From: an uncultured Clostridia bacterium
GTDB taxonomy: Bacteria > Bacillota > Clostridia > TANB77 > CAG-508
Assembly: GCA_934129745.1 (NCBI GenBank)
Contig: CAKOWZ010000003.1
Location: 1 to 64,000 of the forward strand
DNA length: 64,000 nt
Direction: 5' to 3'
The notes below the pieces were generated by a model that was not told the DNA's origin, searched no databases, and was given only the letters and a program-made list of their open reading frames with translations. The number at the start of each line of letters is the position of its first letter. Positions within the stretch are counted from its first letter, which is position 1. The translations under genes were made by a program, and so were the position numbers. Of this stretch, positions 8,140 to 17,055 are shown piece after piece.

Positions 8140-8598
8140 TTAGTGATTTTTTAATGCTTGAGCAATTTTTTTGTCAGCATCTTTTTTAGCTAAATCTTGT
8201 CTTTTATCATATAATTTTTTTCCTTTTCCTATTCCAAGTTCAAGTTTAACAATGCTTCCTTTAAAATATAAACTAATAGGAACAAGAGAATATCCTTTTG
8301 TTTGAATTTTTCCAATTAGTTTATTTATCTCTTTTCTATTTAATAATAATTTTCTATCTCTTAATGGATCTTTATTAAAAATATTTCCATGTTCATATGG
8401 GCTAATATGCATTGAATAGATAAATACTTCCCCATTTTTTATTCCTGCATAACTTTCTTTTAGATTAACTTTACCTTGTCTTATAGATTTTATTTCAGTT
8501 CCTGTAAGCACTATTCCTGTTTCAATGGTTTCTTCTATATCATAATTATGCTTAGCTAATGGATTTTTTGCAATTAATTTATTCATTTTATTAATCAT
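8140..8598 (-). CDS. smpB: SsrA-binding protein SmpB
   Basis: 152 residues, a normal length. SmpB binds tmRNA and delivers it to stalled ribosomes for trans-translation. Family signatures in order: LIAKNPLAKHNYDIEETIE, GIVLTGTEIKSIRQGKVNLK, FIYSMHISPYEHGN, RDRKLLLNRKEI, and a basic C-terminal tail KRQDLAKKDADKKIAQALK that becomes a helix in the ribosome. An alternative start four codons in (MNKLIAKN) is possible. No tmRNA gene was seen in the window. Likely single-gene unit, closed by the shared bidirectional terminator. Confidence 0.95.
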   Translation of the reverse strand: MINKMNKLIAKNPLAKHNYDIEETIETGIVLTGTEIKSIRQGKVNLKESYAGIKNGEVFIYSMHISPYEHGNIFNKDPLRDRKLLLNRKEINKLIGKIQTKGYSLVPISLYFKGSIVKLELGIGKGKKLYDKRQDLAKKDADKKIAQALKNH

Positions 8599-8651
8599 TC
8601 CTTTTTAATTATTTTCCATTATTATAACATCTTATAAAATATATATCAATA

Positions 8652-9608
8652 TCAAATTGACCCTAACTCTTGCATTAAATTTTTATATTTGATAAAAAAC
8701 ACTTTTTTATCTTTGAGCTCACTTGAATTTTCCATTTCATTAATTATAATAGCAGAATTATCAATATATTTTTCTTTTTCCTCAAACTCATTTTTATTGT
8801 TTATAATATTAGAAAAATTTATTTTCAAATCTGAAATACATTTTTGAAGTTCTTCCCAATTTTCCATATCAGCATTTTTATAACATTTTAAAAGATTATA
8901 TTTAGAACTTAATACTTTTTCCATATTAGAGTTATTGTTTTTTGCAATAAATTTTGGTAAATATTCATACAGATCAATTAGATTTTCAATAGTAGAATTT
9001 TTGTCTTCATTTTTTATAGAAATTGCCATATTATCTATTTTTCCACTAAAATTATCAATGTCTTCATTTGAAATATCTAAGGCTTTTAAATCATTTGCAA
9101 TAGTAGTCCATGATGTGTATAAATTTTCTACCCTATTTTTTAATCCATACCAATCAATTTCACTTTTATTAGATAAAATATTATTAGAATTCATTGAAAA
9201 TGTTTTATTTTGTGATTGATTTTGTCCACTGCTATTTTTAGATTGAGAATTATTGCTTTCTTGTTCCTGATTTTCTGAAGATTTTTCTCCTGATTCACTA
9301 TCAGATTGTTTGCCTGAATCACCTTCAGAATTGCCACTTTTCTCTTTACTTGATTGATTATCTCCTTTAAAATTTGATGTGCCATGAATTTCTTCTGTTT
9401 CAACTTTATATATTGCATAATCTATATTATTTAATTTATTAGCAATATCTACCAATTCTTTATCTAAATATGATATCTCTGTATTAACTTTTTGTTGCAA
9501 TGTTTTTTTGCTTTGTTTGAATCCATTACATCCACTAATTGAAATCATAATAATAAACATACATGATATGCTAATAAATATTTTTAATAATTTTTTCAAA
9601 AAAATCAC
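8652..9608 (-). CDS. Predicted lipoprotein
   Basis: 318 residues. The N-terminus has a lipoprotein signal with lipobox SISGC (lipidated Cys27). A Ser/Glu/Asn/Gln-rich low-complexity stretch (about 75-140) joins a helical C-terminal domain with Trp-rich start (EIDWYGLKNRVENLYTSWTT) and several long charged helices. No known enzyme motif. Other Clostridia carry similar lipoproteins of unknown role. It is followed by smpB on the same strand, 50 bp away, without obvious functional link. Confidence 0.7.
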   Translation of the reverse strand: MIFLKKLLKIFISISCMFIIMISISGCNGFKQSKKTLQQKVNTEISYLDKELVDIANKLNNIDYAIYKVETEEIHGTSNFKGDNQSSKEKSGNSEGDSGKQSDSESGEKSSENQEQESNNSQSKNSSGQNQSQNKTFSMNSNNILSNKSEIDWYGLKNRVENLYTSWTTIANDLKALDISNEDIDNFSGKIDNMAISIKNEDKNSTIENLIDLYEYLPKFIAKNNNSNMEKVLSSKYNLLKCYKNADMENWEELQKCISDLKINFSNIINNKNEFEEKEKYIDNSAIIINEMENSSELKDKKVFFIKYKNLMQELGSI

Positions 9609-9713
9609 CTCTATGTTTATAATTCCCTAAAATTTACCTTTTATTCTTATGTATATATTTTTATATAAATAAAATAATAATAATAAAGATTATTTTATAT
9701 TTGGAGGTTTTTT

Positions 9714-10022
9714 ATGCATTCAATAGTACGTTTATATAGTGTTTTGCCTGATGAGATAAATAGGTTTTTAAGTGAATTTTATGAATCAAATATTGAAAAT
9801 GAAAATAAGATAAATCAGAATTTTGATAGTTCAACTAAACAATGGCAAAAAGATTATCCAAACCCTGTTGAGATTGTTGATATTATTGGAGCTTATATTG
9901 AAAATATTGATGATTTTAATTTGACTATGTGGGTTAGTATTGATGATGGTGTTTTTATTAAGGTTACTGATGATAATGCAGATGAATTGATTAGATATTT
10001 ATATGAAAGATTTCCATATTAA
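9714..10022 (+). CDS. Small hypothetical protein
   Basis: 102 residues, TTTGGAGG ribosome site. Not recognised. Acidic and soluble; begins MHSIVRLYSVLPDEINRFLSEF and ends with a compact beta/helix segment (TMWVSIDDGVFIKVTDDNAD) that looks folded. Single-gene unit between divergent and convergent neighbours. Confidence 0.6.
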   Translation: MHSIVRLYSVLPDEINRFLSEFYESNIENENKINQNFDSSTKQWQKDYPNPVEIVDIIGAYIENIDDFNLTMWVSIDDGVFIKVTDDNADELIRYLYERFPY

Positions 10023-10128
10023 AAAGACTTATAAAATAAGGTATTTATATACTGGTATTATATAAAATTTATAAAGTTTATTATATTTGTTCAAAATAAA
10101 CTTTCCTTATTTTTTAAGTCTTTTTATA
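10021..10128. terminator. Composite bidirectional terminator
   Basis: The outer arms AAAAAGACTTA-AAAATAAGG and CCTTATTTTTTAAGTCTTTTT enclose an inner hairpin AAAGTTTATT / AATAAACTTT. It lies between convergent genes ending at 10022 and 10179. Confidence 0.7.
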
Positions 10129-10178
10129 TATGTTTTATATTATTTATTATTTTTGTTGTTTTATTTATTTACTATTTT

Positions 10179-10760
10179 TTATTCTTCAACATTTTTTACT
10201 TCAACAACACCTTCATCTTTAACAACAATTTCTGTAACAGGTGTTTCTGTATTTGTGTTTTCTGATTGTGTTGTAGATACTGTATTTTCTGTTGTAATAG
10301 GTGTGTTTTCTGTTTCTTTTTTAATATCTGCATTTTGTGTTTCAGTTGATGTATTTTGTGTTTCTTTTTCAGTTGATTTTTCTTCAACTTTAATTTCTTC
10401 TTGTTTTTCCCCACATTTTGGGCAGAATTTAGCATTAGCCATGATTTTAGAACCACATTTATTACATAAACGAATTCCTTTTAATGCTCTTATTTCTGTT
10501 CCTAAGTCTTCAATTTCTTTTGAGAAAGCATCAATTTTAGCACATTCTTCAGCTAAATCTGTTTTTATGTCAACATTTTCTCCTAAGACATGTTTTTCAT
10601 AAACTTTTTTACCAATATCACTATAAATTTTTGTTATTTTTGCTTTGTTATCATTGATTTGTGATTTTAATTTCATTTCTCTTGTTAATTTGTTTGTTTT
10701 CTCAGCTGTGTTTTTATATGTTTCAGTTGCTTTTTTTGTTAAATCATCAAAAAATCCCAT
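10179..10760 (-). CDS. Zinc-ribbon protein with disordered tail
   Basis: 193 residues. The N-terminal helical region (1-90, FFDDLTKKATETYKNTAEKT) is followed by one treble-clef style zinc ribbon, CNKCG-x(11)-CPKCG, then a long Thr/Glu/Asn-rich tail (about 120-193) that should be disordered. Such helix plus zinc-ribbon proteins are common in Clostridia and of unknown function. No signal peptide, so cytoplasmic. It stands alone between a terminator and an AT-rich gap. Confidence 0.65.
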   Translation of the reverse strand: MGFFDDLTKKATETYKNTAEKTNKLTREMKLKSQINDNKAKITKIYSDIGKKVYEKHVLGENVDIKTDLAEECAKIDAFSKEIEDLGTEIRALKGIRLCNKCGSKIMANAKFCPKCGEKQEEIKVEEKSTEKETQNTSTETQNADIKKETENTPITTENTVSTTQSENTNTETPVTEIVVKDEGVVEVKNVEE

Positions 10761-10926
10761 AATATCCCTCCATTATTATTATAATTATTTTTATGTATTT
10801 TATTCAAAATTGTTAACACTTTTAATTTTACATTATTGATTATTTAATTTCAAGTATTATTTTTTATTAGTATATATTTTACTTTTACATTAATTTTTTT
10901 ATTTATTAAATATTTTAATTAGAGCC

Positions 10927-11913
10927 TTACATTTCAGGTTTTCTTTCTCTTGTCATCAATAATCTTACAGCATTTTCAGGTTTTAAATCATTATATAATA
11001 TATCATAAACAGCATTTACAATTGGCATTTCAATATTATATTTTTTTGACAATTCATAAGCAACTTCAATATTATCAATACTTTCAATTGTCATTCCAAC
11101 CTCTTTTTTAGTTTCTTCCAAAGATTTTCCACTACCAATAAGTCTTCCTGCTTTTCTATTTCTACTATGTTCACTTAAACATGTAACTAATAAATCACCA
11201 AGACCGCTTAAACCATAAAAAGTTTCTTTATTTCCACCCATTGATACACCTAATCTAGTAATTTCAGTTAATCCCCTTGTTAATAATGCTGCAAATGAAT
11301 TATCACCTAATCCCATTTCAGATGCAATACCTGCACAAAATGCCAAAATATTTTTTAGTGCTCCACCTGCTTCAACACCTATAACATCTTTTGATGTATA
11401 TACTCTCATTTTTTCACTCATAAATAAATCTTGCATTTGTTCTAATAATTCATCATATTTTGAAGCAATTACTAAAGCTGTTTCTAGTCCAACTGATACT
11501 TCTTCAGCATGACTAGGTCCTGATAATACACCAACTTTAACCCCTGGAATTTCTTGTTCAACAACATCTGCCAAAGTTAACATACTATCTTTTTCAAGAC
11601 CTTTTGAACAAATTATAATTGGTTGATTTGTTACAAATTTTTTATAATCTTTTACTATATTTCTTGTGAATTTTGATGGTGTTACATGTAAAATGTAATC
11701 TGTATCTTTAATTGCATTCTCATAACTTAGTGTACATGTTATTCCTTCTGGAATTTCTACATTTGGTAAAAACATACATTTCTTTTCATTGTTTATTAAA
11801 TCAGCTTCTTCTTGCGCAAAAGACCAAATTTTAACTTCATTTCCTAATTTTGCTAGATGTATGCCTAATGCAACTCCCCAGCTTCCACTTCCTATTATTG
11901 CTATTTTCTTCAT
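10927..11913 (-). CDS. gpsA: Glycerol-3-phosphate dehydrogenase [NAD(P)+]
   Basis: 328 residues, full length. Makes sn-glycerol-3-phosphate from dihydroxyacetone phosphate for phospholipid synthesis. Rossmann loop IIGSGSWGVALG at the N-terminus; VTPSKFTRNI and ICSKGLEKDS follow; GGALKNILAFCAGI carries the catalytic lysine; LTRGLTEITRLG and FYGLSGLGDLLVTC are the C-terminal substrate region. It lies downstream of plsY, the acyltransferase that uses its product, so der-plsY-gpsA is a sensible lipid-precursor group. A palindromic repeat separates gpsA from plsY. Confidence 0.96.
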   Translation of the reverse strand: MKKIAIIGSGSWGVALGIHLAKLGNEVKIWSFAQEEADLINNEKKCMFLPNVEIPEGITCTLSYENAIKDTDYILHVTPSKFTRNIVKDYKKFVTNQPIIICSKGLEKDSMLTLADVVEQEIPGVKVGVLSGPSHAEEVSVGLETALVIASKYDELLEQMQDLFMSEKMRVYTSKDVIGVEAGGALKNILAFCAGIASEMGLGDNSFAALLTRGLTEITRLGVSMGGNKETFYGLSGLGDLLVTCLSEHSRNRKAGRLIGSGKSLEETKKEVGMTIESIDNIEVAYELSKKYNIEMPIVNAVYDILYNDLKPENAVRLLMTRERKPEM

Positions 11914-11939
11914 ATAATTCTTCCCTTCTTTTGAAAATT

Positions 11940-11988
11940 ATGAACGGTGAAACATTTGTGAACAATACAATTTTGTTTCACCGTTCAT
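11940..11988. repeat. Palindromic intergenic repeat between plsY and gpsA
   Basis: Arms ATGAACGGTGAAACA and TGTTTCACCGTTCAT around a 19-bp loop. It contains ACAAATGTTTCA on the minus strand, a motif shared with the repeats at 59668-59744 and 60500-60540. Confidence 0.7.
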
Positions 11989-11999
11989 ATAATTGTCAA

Positions 12000-12629
12000 T
12001 TATTTTTTAAAGCTTAATTTATTTTCATTTCCTGCATAAATTCTTTTTAAATTAGATCTATGATTAAAGATTACTAAACAAGCCATTGCTATTCCAAAAA
12101 TTATGTAATTATATCCATCAACTAAATATCCATCTTTAATAAATATAGTTAATACTGGGAAAAGCACTGCTGCCATCATTGAGCCTAATGATACCATTCT
12201 TGTAACAGCCATTACAACTAATGCAAATACTAAACAAATTCCTCCTATCATTGGATTTATTAATAATAAAACACCTAATGATGTTGCAACACCTTTTCCA
12301 CCTTTAAATCCAAAAAATACTGGAAATGTGTGTCCCACTACTACGAAAAATCCTGCTAATTGTACTAATATTGCTGGATTTGCCTCAGTTGCAATTTTTC
12401 CAACAAGAAATGCAACAAATATTGCAATCAATCCTTTTGCTATATCTAAAATTAAAGTTAAAGCAGCAGCTCCTTTTCCAACACTTCTTAGCATATTTGT
12501 TGTTCCAGCATTACCACTCCCCTTTTCTCTAACATCAAATCCAGCCACTTTTTTGCTTATTATTATCGAAAAATTCACACTACCAATTGCATACGCAATT
12601 ACAGCCATTAATATATATGTCGCTATCAT
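12000..12629 (-). CDS. plsY: Acyl-phosphate glycerol-3-phosphate acyltransferase
   Basis: 209 residues from the Met of IATYILMAV, with AAGGAGG upstream. A start 29 codons earlier is open but would translate the palindromic repeat at 12651-12687 and is rejected. PlsY moves an acyl group from acyl-phosphate to glycerol-3-phosphate in the membrane. Motifs: IGSVNFSIII, REKGSGNAGTTNMLR and GFKGGKGVATSLG; five to seven membrane helices. Follows der and precedes gpsA on the same strand. Confidence 0.95.
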   Translation of the reverse strand: MIATYILMAVIAYAIGSVNFSIIISKKVAGFDVREKGSGNAGTTNMLRSVGKGAAALTLILDIAKGLIAIFVAFLVGKIATEANPAILVQLAGFFVVVGHTFPVFFGFKGGKGVATSLGVLLLINPMIGGICLVFALVVMAVTRMVSLGSMMAAVLFPVLTIFIKDGYLVDGYNYIIFGIAMACLVIFNHRSNLKRIYAGNENKLSFKK

Positions 12630-12650
12630 AATAATTCCTCCTTCGTTATC

Positions 12651-12687
12651 TAGTGTGCAATTGGGGACGCGTCCCAATTGCACACTA
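12651..12687. repeat. GGGACGCGTCCC palindromic repeat, copy 1
   Basis: TAGTGTGCAATTGGGGACG and its near-perfect complement form a hairpin that starts inside the der stop codon and lies just before the plsY ribosome site. Copies at 58249-58279 and 61018-61066 share the GTGCAATTGGG-GACGCGTC core. Confidence 0.85.
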
Positions 12688-14022
12688 ATTTTTTTCGTCT
12701 CTTTTTTCTCTGACAATCATTCTAACTGGTGTACCAGTTAATCCAAATTCTTTTCTAAGTTGATTTACTAAATATCTCTCATATGAAAAGTGGAATAATT
12801 GTTTATCATTTACAAAAACAACAAATGTTGGTGGTTTTGTTGTTGCTTGAGTCATGTAGAATATTTTTAGACGTTTTCCTTTATCTGTTGGTGGTTGAAC
12901 AATTGCTATTGCTTCATTTAATACTTGGTTTAGGACAGATGTTGGAACTCTTAATGCATTTTGATTTGCAACTTCGTTTATTAATTCATATAATTTATTT
13001 ACTCTTTGACCTGTTTTAGCTGATATAAATATAATTGGTGCATATGATAAATATGATAATTTATTATAAATTTCTTTTTTATATTTTTCTGTTGTATTAG
13101 TATCTTTTTCATATTCATCCCATTTATTTACTGCGATTATGACACCTTTTCCTGCTTCATGTGCTTCACCTGCGATTTTTGCGTCTTGGTCTGTTACTCC
13201 TTCATTTGCATCAATCATTAATATACAAACATCAGCTCTTTCAACTGCTAGCAATGATCTCATAACACTATATTTTTCAAGATTTTCTGTAACTTTGCTT
13301 TTTCTTCTAATTCCAGCTGTATCTATAAAAACATATTTTCCAAATTCATTTTCAAATTCTGAATCTATTGCATCACGTGTTGTTCCTGCAATATTGCTTA
13401 CAATAACTCTGTTTTCTCCTAGGATTTTATTTACTAAAGATGATTTTCCTACATTTGGTTTACCTATTATTGCAACTTTTATAATTTCACTATCATCATT
13501 ATTATTTAAATCTTTTGGTAAGTTTTCATAAATTGCATCTAAAACATCACCAATTCCAATTGCATTAACTGCTGAAACTGGATATGGTTCTCCTAATCCT
13601 AAATTATAGAATTCATAAATATCATCTGGTGTTTTTCCATAATTATCACATTTATTACATGCTAAAACTATTGGTTTTTTAGACTTTCTTAGCATTAGTG
13701 CAATTTCTTTGTCTGCATCTGTAATTCCTTGTTTAAAATCTGTTACAAATAAAATTACATCTGCCACAGCAATTGCCATATCTGCTTGTGTACGCATTTG
13801 TGAAATTATTATGTCTTCGCTTTCTGGTTCAATTCCACCTGTGTCTATTAGTGTAAAGTCCATTCCTCTCCAATTTGTATCTGCATAAATTCTGTCTCTT
13901 GTAACACCTGGTGTGTCTTCTACTATTGAAATTCTTTTTCCTACTATATAATTAAAAAATGTAGATTTTCCTACATTTGGTCTACCTACTATTGCCACTG
14001 TTGGCTTTCTCATATTTTTCAC
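12685..14022 (-). CDS. der: Ribosome biogenesis GTPase Der (EngA)
   Basis: 445 residues with two tandem GTPase domains: GRPNVGKSTFF (G1, first), DTPGVTRDR, IDTGG and NKCD; then GKPNVGKSSLV (about 187), GTTRDA, DTAGIRRKSKV and NKWD. The C-terminal KH-like domain (about 350-440) ends PVRMIVREKRDEKN. Der acts in 50S subunit assembly and is essential in most bacteria. First gene of the der-plsY-gpsA run; the stop codon sits in the palindromic repeat. Confidence 0.97.
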   Translation of the reverse strand: MKNMRKPTVAIVGRPNVGKSTFFNYIVGKRISIVEDTPGVTRDRIYADTNWRGMDFTLIDTGGIEPESEDIIISQMRTQADMAIAVADVILFVTDFKQGITDADKEIALMLRKSKKPIVLACNKCDNYGKTPDDIYEFYNLGLGEPYPVSAVNAIGIGDVLDAIYENLPKDLNNNDDSEIIKVAIIGKPNVGKSSLVNKILGENRVIVSNIAGTTRDAIDSEFENEFGKYVFIDTAGIRRKSKVTENLEKYSVMRSLLAVERADVCILMIDANEGVTDQDAKIAGEAHEAGKGVIIAVNKWDEYEKDTNTTEKYKKEIYNKLSYLSYAPIIFISAKTGQRVNKLYELINEVANQNALRVPTSVLNQVLNEAIAIVQPPTDKGKRLKIFYMTQATTKPPTFVVFVNDKQLFHFSYERYLVNQLRKEFGLTGTPVRMIVREKRDEKN

Positions 14023-14090
14023 CTCTTTTACGGTATATATTTTATACTATTTTTTTAGATAAGTCAATCATTTTTTTGGTTACATAATAT

Positions 14091-14119
14091 TTGACTTTTT
14101 TGGAATTATTTGGTATACT
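14091..14119 (+). promoter_or_regulatory. Strong sigma-A type promoter
   Basis: TTGACT (14091-14096), 17 bp, TATACT (14114-14119), 48 bp before the start at 14167. Same boxes as at 6111 and 52070. Confidence 0.75.
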
Positions 14120-14166
14120 ATAAATATCTCAATTTGAGAAATTACATCATTGGAGGTTTTATTTTT

Positions 14167-15729
14167 ATGAGAACATTGGAAAGTTTATCTCAAGAAGAAA
14201 CAAAGGCATTAGCAAAAGAACTAAAAAACCTTATTGATTCTTCAACCACGAACTCTAGCACTAATAGAACTACTGATTCTGCTATTTCAGAGCGGGAATT
14301 TTTAAATCTATTTGCAACTAGAGATATCGCATATGAAGGTATCAGCTGTGTTTATAAATTGCTTTCATCTTCATATGCAGTTTCAACTTGCAACAACTTA
14401 AACAAAAAAATCCCAAAAAACAGTGTTGTATGTGACACAAGCATTTCAAACCTAAGTGTTCAAAAGATTTATGAAATTTTGAACCAAAGTAGTGAATATC
14501 TTCTTTTTCCTACTGTGGTTATGGCTGAAATTCAGAAGACTCTGAAGAAGTTAAATCCCAGTGACAAAAATTATAATAGTTTTTGTTATCTTCTTGATAC
14601 AATTATTAATGATTTTGAGTCAAACCGAATAGGAATTATTCAGATTCCAAATGTTTCATCTTATACAGATGATTCTATTCTTTCATTTTGTAAGGAAAAT
14701 AATTACAGGTTATTTACATATGACTATTTGCTCGGACTAAGAGCTCGGTGCCAAAAAGTCAATGTGACCATTTTCAACCAATTACTAGATGAAAAAATAA
14801 AGGAATATGAAAAAAGGCCAAATGGTTTCAATGTAATCTTAAGTGAAGATTTGCTTGAATCATCATGTCTGTCAGATGTTATTAAAACTTTAAACACTTT
14901 ATGTGTAAATAAGGTAATTGTAACATCAAAGTTCATTGATCATGCAGAAAAACTAAACCATAGTTATTCATGTGATGATAAGTCAAGGCTAAGGGAGTTT
15001 ATTAATTTCTTGGTTTATGATGAAGATGAAAATTATTGTGTTTTCACTGATTTATCTTTTGATGAATCTTCTGATGATTCTCTTCGTCACTTCTGTAATG
15101 AACACAAGGCTGTTGTTTTGACTGCTGATTATTTAAATGGAATTCAGCTTAAGCAACAACATATTAATTACAGGATTGTTTACTCAGCTCGAGATGCAGA
15201 AACATTGAAATCCATTCGTGAAAAAATTGTCGAATCTAATATTACTGAAGTATATGATGGTACATCAGGTACTGATGTTGAAATTCAGAATAATACTGAT
15301 TCAACAAGGGTTCAGAATGAATATCTAGATAAGCTCCCATTCTTCAACATAAAAATGGATGGTATCAATTTTAATAATACTATTCTTGATCAATATGTTG
15401 TTGTTCTTGACTCACATGGAAATCAAGTACAGCCTTCTAAAAAAACAAATTATAAGAGTTTTTATAATTTTGTTCCTGGATCTTATCTGCTTCATTTTTC
15501 TTATACATTAATTGATAATGTATATCATTATACAATGACTCATTATAAAATGATGACTGCTGCATATTTCAAAGGTGGACAAGTCATTAGAAAGGTGTCA
15601 TTTGTGGAAAGTGAAGTCAAAGATAAGATTCCTAATGAATATCAGCATTATGCAAGATATTTCATTAGTATGTCTGCTGCTACCACTGATTCTCAAGCTC
15701 ATACTTTTGATAAATCAGAGGTTGAGTGA
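14167..15729 (+). CDS. Orphan protein with two PIN-like nuclease modules
   Basis: 520 residues from the Met of RTLESLSQEE, just after a TTGGAGG site; an upstream in-frame Met would lie at the promoter and is rejected. Module 1 (about 85-210) has the acidic layout of a PIN domain: VVCDTS, VVMAEIQKTL, YTDDSILSFC, LFTYDYLLGLRA. Module 2 (about 220-355) repeats it: ILSEDLL, VIVTSKFIDHAEKL, SSDDSLRHFC, VLTADYLNGIQL, though its second acidic residue is less clear. PIN domains are metal-dependent RNases. The last 150 residues form an unrecognised beta-rich domain. No antitoxin neighbour is visible. Confidence 0.6.
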   Translation: MRTLESLSQEETKALAKELKNLIDSSTTNSSTNRTTDSAISEREFLNLFATRDIAYEGISCVYKLLSSSYAVSTCNNLNKKIPKNSVVCDTSISNLSVQKIYEILNQSSEYLLFPTVVMAEIQKTLKKLNPSDKNYNSFCYLLDTIINDFESNRIGIIQIPNVSSYTDDSILSFCKENNYRLFTYDYLLGLRARCQKVNVTIFNQLLDEKIKEYEKRPNGFNVILSEDLLESSCLSDVIKTLNTLCVNKVIVTSKFIDHAEKLNHSYSCDDKSRLREFINFLVYDEDENYCVFTDLSFDESSDDSLRHFCNEHKAVVLTADYLNGIQLKQQHINYRIVYSARDAETLKSIREKIVESNITEVYDGTSGTDVEIQNNTDSTRVQNEYLDKLPFFNIKMDGINFNNTILDQYVVVLDSHGNQVQPSKKTNYKSFYNFVPGSYLLHFSYTLIDNVYHYTMTHYKMMTAAYFKGGQVIRKVSFVESEVKDKIPNEYQHYARYFISMSAATTDSQAHTFDKSEVE

Positions 15730-15740
15730 TTAAAGCCTTT

Positions 15741-15780
15741 AAGAGCACCCATTTGGGTGCTCTTTGCATTTTGTTTTTTG
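15741..15780 (+). terminator. Rho-independent terminator
   Basis: AAGAGCACCCA-TT-TGGGTGCTCTT followed by TGCATTTTGTTTTTTG, ending the PIN-like gene. Confidence 0.85.
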
Positions 15781-15898
15781 ATTTTTTATTTGTTTGATTT
15801 TTTGTTTTGGTTCACTGATTTATTACAGGTAAATTCAGTTGAAAATTTTGAAATAAGGGTTGATAATTAGATTAAAATATATTATAATTTGGTTATGT

Positions 15899-15972
15899 GC
15901 GGGTATAATTCAGTGGTAGAATGCCATGCTTCCGACCTGGTCACGAGGGTTCGATTCCCTTTACCCGCTCCA
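15899..15972 (+). tRNA. tRNA-Gly, anticodon TCC
   Basis: Acceptor GCGGGTA/TACCCGC is perfect; D arm ATTCAGTGGTAGAAT; anticodon stem-loop CCATG-CTTCCGA-CCTGG (anticodon TCC, with a T-C mismatch inside the stem and G at position 37); T arm GAGGG-TTCGATT-CCCTT; CCA encoded. Promoter TTGATA-17-TATAAT lies just upstream (about 15860-15889). Its last 8 bases plus the following 6 recur at each full repeat unit in the downstream island. Confidence 0.9.
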
Positions 15973-16143
15973 TTTGAAGACAACTTACGGACTTTATTGT
16001 TCGTGAGTTTTTTTATAATAAATAATATTAAAAAAATTATAAAAATAATTTAATCCTCTTTCTTTGAATAAGGGAATAAAATCTATGTATAGCAAGCACT
16101 GAATTTATACTCCCTTACAAATTCTATTATGGGAATTCCCATG
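15965..16143 (+). repeat. Island repeat unit R0 at the tRNA-Gly 3' end (att-like)
   Basis: Core CCGCTCCATTTGAA (15965-15978) spans the tRNA 3' end. A terminator follows (15982-16014: ACTTACGGAC.../...TTCGTGAGT, then T7), then a hairpin around GAATTTATA, and the palindrome ATGGGAATTCCCAT. The whole right half is nearly repeated at 23764-23960 and 28932-29116. In R0 the tRNA gene itself takes the place of the left half found in the other copies. Confidence 0.8.
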
Positions 16144-16163
16144 CCCTTTAAAATAATTTAGTA

Positions 16164-17054
16164 TTAATAACCTAAGTGTATCTTTTTTATTAAATCATAA
16201 GTTTTATTAATATTAGAAGAATCAGATAGTTCTTCTTTTGAATATCTTACTTCTGATGTTAGCTCTCCATTATAATTAATATCTGTTAAAGCTTTTCTAA
16301 CATCATCCCAATTAACAGTTCCATCAAATGGTTGATTATGAGAATCTGTTCCGTAATTGTCATGTATATGAGTGACAATTAATTTGTTACCAATTTTAAC
16401 TATTTCGTTGTACATATCTAGATTTCCAACATTGGCATGTCCAAAGTCAAAACAAACCCCCAATACTTCTTTATCATATTTTTTATTATAATATTCAACT
16501 ATTCTAATAAGTTCATCTATATAAGGCGCTGTGTTTTTAAATAATGGGTCATCTTTTTCCATTTGAGTTCCATTTTCAATCGCTATTAAGATATTATTTT
16601 CAATCGTTTTTTTTACAAAAGGCTCTAAATATTTTATGTTATGTTCTATAGATTTATTTATATCATAATTATAATCTTTATCTAAATATGTACCTACATG
16701 AATAACTATTCTTTTTACCCCAATTTTTTTTGATATATCAAGAGATTTTAATATTCTGTTTTTCAATGTGTCTATATCATCCCTTTTATAGTAAGTATTA
16801 AAGAAGAATGGATAGTGAATAGGAGCATGCGCAATATTAAATGTTATAGATGAATTTTTTAAAAACTCAATTAAATCTCCAAATATATCTTCATAATCAT
16901 TTTTATCAAGTAATTCTTGTATTTCAAAAAAATTCAGGTTAGCATAAGCAAATTTAGAATCTTCCAATCTTTTTATTCCCAATTTAAAATTATCAACATT
17001 ATTTTTTTCACCCACAGTTCTTGTTGTCTGTGAATATATAATATCATCTTTCAT
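16164..17054 (-). CDS. Xylose isomerase-like TIM barrel protein
   Basis: 296 residues; AGGAAGG site. A sugar phosphate isomerase/epimerase (AP endonuclease 2 superfamily) barrel. Metal-site residues are in the expected order: HVGTYL after strand 3, IAIENGTQ (Glu), VCFDFGHANVG (Asp/His), THIHDN (His) and LTSEVRY (Glu). The substrate is not predictable. It is the first cargo gene next to tRNA-Gly and reads toward it. Its start codon overlaps the stop of a truncated upstream frame (TAATGA), so it was once the second gene of an operon. Confidence 0.85.
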   Translation of the reverse strand: MKDDIIYSQTTRTVGEKNNVDNFKLGIKRLEDSKFAYANLNFFEIQELLDKNDYEDIFGDLIEFLKNSSITFNIAHAPIHYPFFFNTYYKRDDIDTLKNRILKSLDISKKIGVKRIVIHVGTYLDKDYNYDINKSIEHNIKYLEPFVKKTIENNILIAIENGTQMEKDDPLFKNTAPYIDELIRIVEYYNKKYDKEVLGVCFDFGHANVGNLDMYNEIVKIGNKLIVTHIHDNYGTDSHNQPFDGTVNWDDVRKALTDINYNGELTSEVRYSKEELSDSSNINKTYDLIKKIHLGY

Positions 17055-17055
17055 T

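Noticed and set aside
12630..12716. Longer start for plsY
   Set aside because: The extra 29 codons read through the palindromic repeat and the true start has AAGGAGG.
12783..13531. Plus-strand frames inside der
   Set aside because: Leu-rich or Ser-rich shadow frames of a well-conserved GTPase gene.
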